From Inhella gelatinilytica (GTDB taxonomy: Bacteria; Pseudomonadota; Gammaproteobacteria; Burkholderiales; Burkholderiaceae_C), in contig NZ_JAEDAL010000002.1 in assembly GCF_016093295.1 (NCBI RefSeq), forward strand, positions 62,001-126,000: 64,000 bases of DNA. Direction: 5' to 3'. Positions within the stretch are counted from its first letter, which is position 1; each line of letters opens with the position of its first letter. Made by a program: the position numbers and the translations under genes. The notes under the pieces were generated by a model. It was not told the DNA's origin. It worked only from the letters and a program-made list of their open reading frames with translations, and searched no databases. Positions 62,151 through 64,000 of this stretch are shown in pieces.

Positions 62151-62986
62151 CCTCACGCGTCCTGACCACGGGCTGGCGCGGACAGCGCTTCTTGTTGGCG
62201 CGTCGGGCGGTCCAGATCAGCGTGCTGCTGCTCTTTCTGGCCGGTCCTTGGTGGGGCATCACTTGGCTGCAAGGCAATTTGAGCGCCAGCCAGGTACTGC
62301 ACACCGTGCCGCTGACCGACCCCTTTGTGTGGCTGCAAACGCTGATGGCGGGCCACGCCCCGCAGGCGCAAGCCGCGCTGGGCGCCGCCATCGTGCTGGT
62401 GTTTTATGCGGTGGTGGGCGGACGCAGCTACTGCGCGTGGGTGTGCCCCGTCAACGCCGTCACCGACAGCGCCGCCTGGTTGCGTGAGCGCTGGGGCTGG
62501 CGCACCGGCGTGCGGTTGCCGCGTCGGGCGCGCTGGGCTTTGCTCGCGCTGGCCCTGGGGTTGCCTGTGCTGCTGGGCACGGTGGTGTGGGAACTGGTGA
62601 ACCCGGTTTCGATGCTGCAGCGCGGCTTGCTCTTTGGCCTGGGCCTGGGTTGGGCCGTGGTGGTGGCGGTGTTCTTGGCGGACCTGCTTCTGGTGCCTCG
62701 CGCTTGGTGCGGCCACCTGTGTCCGCACGGGGCGTTCTACAGCCTGCTGGGGCGCCGCAGCCTGCTGCGCGTGCGCGCCCAGCGGCGCGAGGACTGCGAC
62801 GACTGCGGGGACTGCTACCGCGTGTGTCCGGAACCTCAAATTTTGAAACCGGTGCTCAAGGGCGAGGGCTCGCGCTTGATCGACACCGGGCAGTGCAGCA
62901 ACTGTGGGCGGTGCATCGACCGCTGTCCGCAGGATGTGTTTGAAATGGGCTGGCGCGGCACGGGCCGTGTGGGCCCCAACCCTTGA
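62147..62986 (+). CDS. napH: NapH membrane ferredoxin-type quinol dehydrogenase
   Basis: 279-residue membrane protein with about four helices. CAWVCPVNA and [12 protein letters not shown] are the conserved CxxxCP pairs facing the membrane, and two [4Fe-4S] motifs, [12 protein letters not shown] and [12 protein letters not shown], lie at the C-terminus. With NapG it oxidises ubiquinol or menaquinol for NapAB. No napC follows, so NapGH may be the main electron donor. It is coupled to napG by ATGA. Confidence 0.93.
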   Translation: MTSRVLTTGWRGQRFLLARRAVQISVLLLFLAGPWWGITWLQGNLSASQVLHTVPLTDPFVWLQTLMAGHAPQAQAALGAAIVLVFYAVVGGRSYCAWVCPVNAVTDSAAWLRERWGWRTGVRLPRRARWALLALALGLPVLLGTVVWELVNPVSMLQRGLLFGLGLGWAVVVAVFLADLLLVPRAWCGHLCPHGAFYSLLGRRSLLRVRAQRREDCDDCGDCYRVCPEPQILKPVLKGEGSRLIDTGQCSNCGRCIDRCPQDVFEMGWRGTGRVGPNP

Positions 62987-63005
62987 AGACACGAAAGGAC
63001 GAATC

Positions 63006-63446
63006 ATGAAGAACCTGCCCATGCGCTGGATGCTGGTGGCGGCTGCGGTGGCGGCGGTCTATGGATGCGCGCAGTTCGCCGGAGTCTCCACCCTGCGCGG
63101 CAGCAACGCCGACACCGTGGACGTGGCCCCCAACGACAAGACCTATGTCGGCAAACGCCCCGGCGGCGGCCAGGAGCGGATCGCGCGCAGCTACAAAGAG
63201 CAGCCGCCGCTGATCCCCCATGCCATCGACAACTTCGACGAGATCACGGTCAGCGACAACCAATGCATGGACTGCCACAGCCCCAGCAGCGCGGCCGCCA
63301 AGAAAGCGCCGGCGGTACCGCAAAGCCACGTGGACGCCACCGGCAACAAGGGCCTGAACATGGCGCGCTACCAGTGCAACTCGTGTCACGTGCCGCAGGT
63401 GGACGCCAAGCCGCTGGTGGAGAACCGCTTCGAAGGCCGGAAGTAA
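63006..63446 (+). CDS. napB: NapB di-heme cytochrome c subunit
   Basis: 146-residue electron-transfer subunit of NapAB with two c-type heme motifs, CMDCH and CNSCH, and further distal His residues (SHVDA and PPLIPHAID). GAAAGGA lies upstream of the ATG at 63006. The signal ends VYGCAQ, so a lipidated N-terminus is possible, which is unusual for NapB. It is the last gene of the nap operon and is followed by a hairpin terminator. Confidence 0.92.
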   Translation: MKNLPMRWMLVAAAVAAVYGCAQFAGVSTLRGSNADTVDVAPNDKTYVGKRPGGGQERIARSYKEQPPLIPHAIDNFDEITVSDNQCMDCHSPSSAAAKKAPAVPQSHVDATGNKGLNMARYQCNSCHVPQVDAKPLVENRFEGRK

Positions 63447-63452
63447 AGAAGA

Positions 63453-63480
63453 GGGCCCGCGCCGCGCGGGCCTTCCCTTC
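63453..63480. terminator. Bidirectional terminator between napB and nosL-like gene
   Basis: Perfect 8-bp stem GGCCCGCG / CGCGGGCC (63454-63472) with a 3-nt loop. A T/C-rich tract follows on the plus strand and TCTTCTTTACTT on the minus strand. It separates the convergent genes. Confidence 0.7.
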
Positions 63481-63496
63481 CGTCTGCAGGCCGGTT

Positions 63497-64000
63497 TTAC
63501 ATCCGGCTGTCGTGCAGCGCACCGCCGCTGAGATCGGCCAGGTCGGCGGTCAGTTGGCTGAAGGGCAAGATCTTGCCGCCCCACGCTTTGACGAAGCCTT
63601 CGGCGGCGGCCGCCTCCGCAAAAGTGGCCAGTGTGGGCCCCATGCTGCCGTGGCGCTTGCTGCCATGGACAAAGAAGGCCGTCTTGGCGTCGATCCAGTG
63701 GCCCACGGGTCGATCCCAATCGGCTTTCCCCATGTCTTGCACATAGGCGGCCTTGAGGGGGCGAACCTGCTCGGGCTTGAGCAAGAGGCTCACCATTTCC
63801 ACCGTGTCGCACAGGAAGACGGGTTTGGGGTCGTCAGCGTAATGGAGCTGGGCCTTGGGGCCCGCGTAGTCGGCCAGCAGCATGCCGTCCAGATCGCAAG
63901 CGGTGGCGGGATTGACCTCTTGCGGGCCCTGGCGGCCTTTGTCGCTCTCGCGGGTGCAGGCGGTCAGCCAGGGTAGGGCGGCGCAGGCCAAGCAGTGGCG
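63497..64000 (-). CDS. NosL-like copper lipoprotein, truncated by window edge
   Basis: Frame is open at the window end; the last in-frame codons (R, H, C, L, A, C ...) read into a lipoprotein signal ending LTAC, so a start lies just outside. The mature part has CDLDGM (the NosL CxxxGM-type Cu(I) site), then LHYADDPKPVFLCDTVEM and HWIDAKTAFFVHGSKRHGSMGPTLATF, matching NosL, which helps deliver copper to nitrous oxide reductase. No nosZ is visible. It converges on napB. Confidence 0.82.
   Translation of the reverse strand, partial: RHCLACAALPWLTACTRESDKGRQGPQEVNPATACDLDGMLLADYAGPKAQLHYADDPKPVFLCDTVEMVSLLLKPEQVRPLKAAYVQDMGKADWDRPVGHWIDAKTAFFVHGSKRHGSMGPTLATFAEAAAAEGFVKAWGGKILPFSQLTADLADLSGGALHDSRM

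Overview
The window is a GC-rich, densely packed chromosomal segment of a betaproteobacterium. Gene content and arrangement suggest Burkholderiales of the Rubrivivax/Roseateles/Inhella kind: a NasT-type ANTAR regulator ahead of nrtABD-nirBD-nasA-cobA, a napDAGHB cluster, a B12-riboswitch-controlled btuB locus and an arginine-succinyltransferase locus. That placement is inferred from gene content, not from a marker gene. Many genes overlap by ATGA or GTGA, so most of the window is organised as tight operons. No rRNA, tRNA, CRISPR array or insertion sequence was recognised.

Layout. 1-1.7 kb: the C-terminal part of a Y_Y_Y/GGDEF diguanylate cyclase and a bacteriohemerythrin. 1.8-11.2 kb: a TonB-dependent receptor divergent from an operon for an exported cyanophycinase, an M14-type aspartoacylase-family hydrolase (CphZ/AotO-like), a YfcC-type carrier, an ArgR-like AraC regulator, arginine N-succinyltransferase and a truncated paralogue of it. 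Consensus ArgR half-sites with 21-bp period lie in the divergent intergenic region, so this reads as a locus for using cyanophycin or beta-Asp-Arg. 11.2-15.8 kb: a small lipoprotein and a reverse-strand cysK, YdeP-like molybdoenzyme, fdhD operon. 15.8-26 kb: assimilatory nitrate reduction, with nasT, a sigma54 promoter with an NtrC-like site, an attenuator leader, the nitrate ABC transporter, nirB, nirD, nasA and cobA. 26-31 kb: cca, an AT-richer islet of three unknown genes, a glutathione S-transferase and an NDUFA9-like protein. 31-36 kb: a Slt-type transglycosylase, 5-formyl-THF cyclo-ligase, a copper module (DUF411 plus CusF-like) and membrane proteins.

35.8-42.3 kb: cobalamin riboswitch, btuB, btuF, btuC, btuD and cobyric acid synthase. 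42.3-44.6 kb: a ParDE system with a frameshifted toxin and several small unknown proteins. 44.9-46.5 kb: a POT peptide transporter. 46.6-51.2 kb: a three-gene run of a secreted solute-binding-like protein, a membrane-anchored Pro/Ala-rich protein and a protein fusing a papain-like cysteine protease to an alpha/beta-hydrolase-like domain. This is the least explained part of the window. 51.3-57.1 kb: VOC protein, diacylglycerol kinase, a receiver-TPR regulator with a minimal histidine kinase, an EptA-type phosphoethanolamine transferase with a PAP2 protein, and a small membrane protein. 57.2-64 kb: an exported propeller-like protein divergent from napDAGHB (no napC in view), then a NosL-like lipoprotein running off the end.

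Nitrogen is the common theme: extracellular arginine polymer, assimilatory nitrate and nitrite reduction, and periplasmic nitrate respiration. Copper and B12 handling and envelope modification genes fill the rest.
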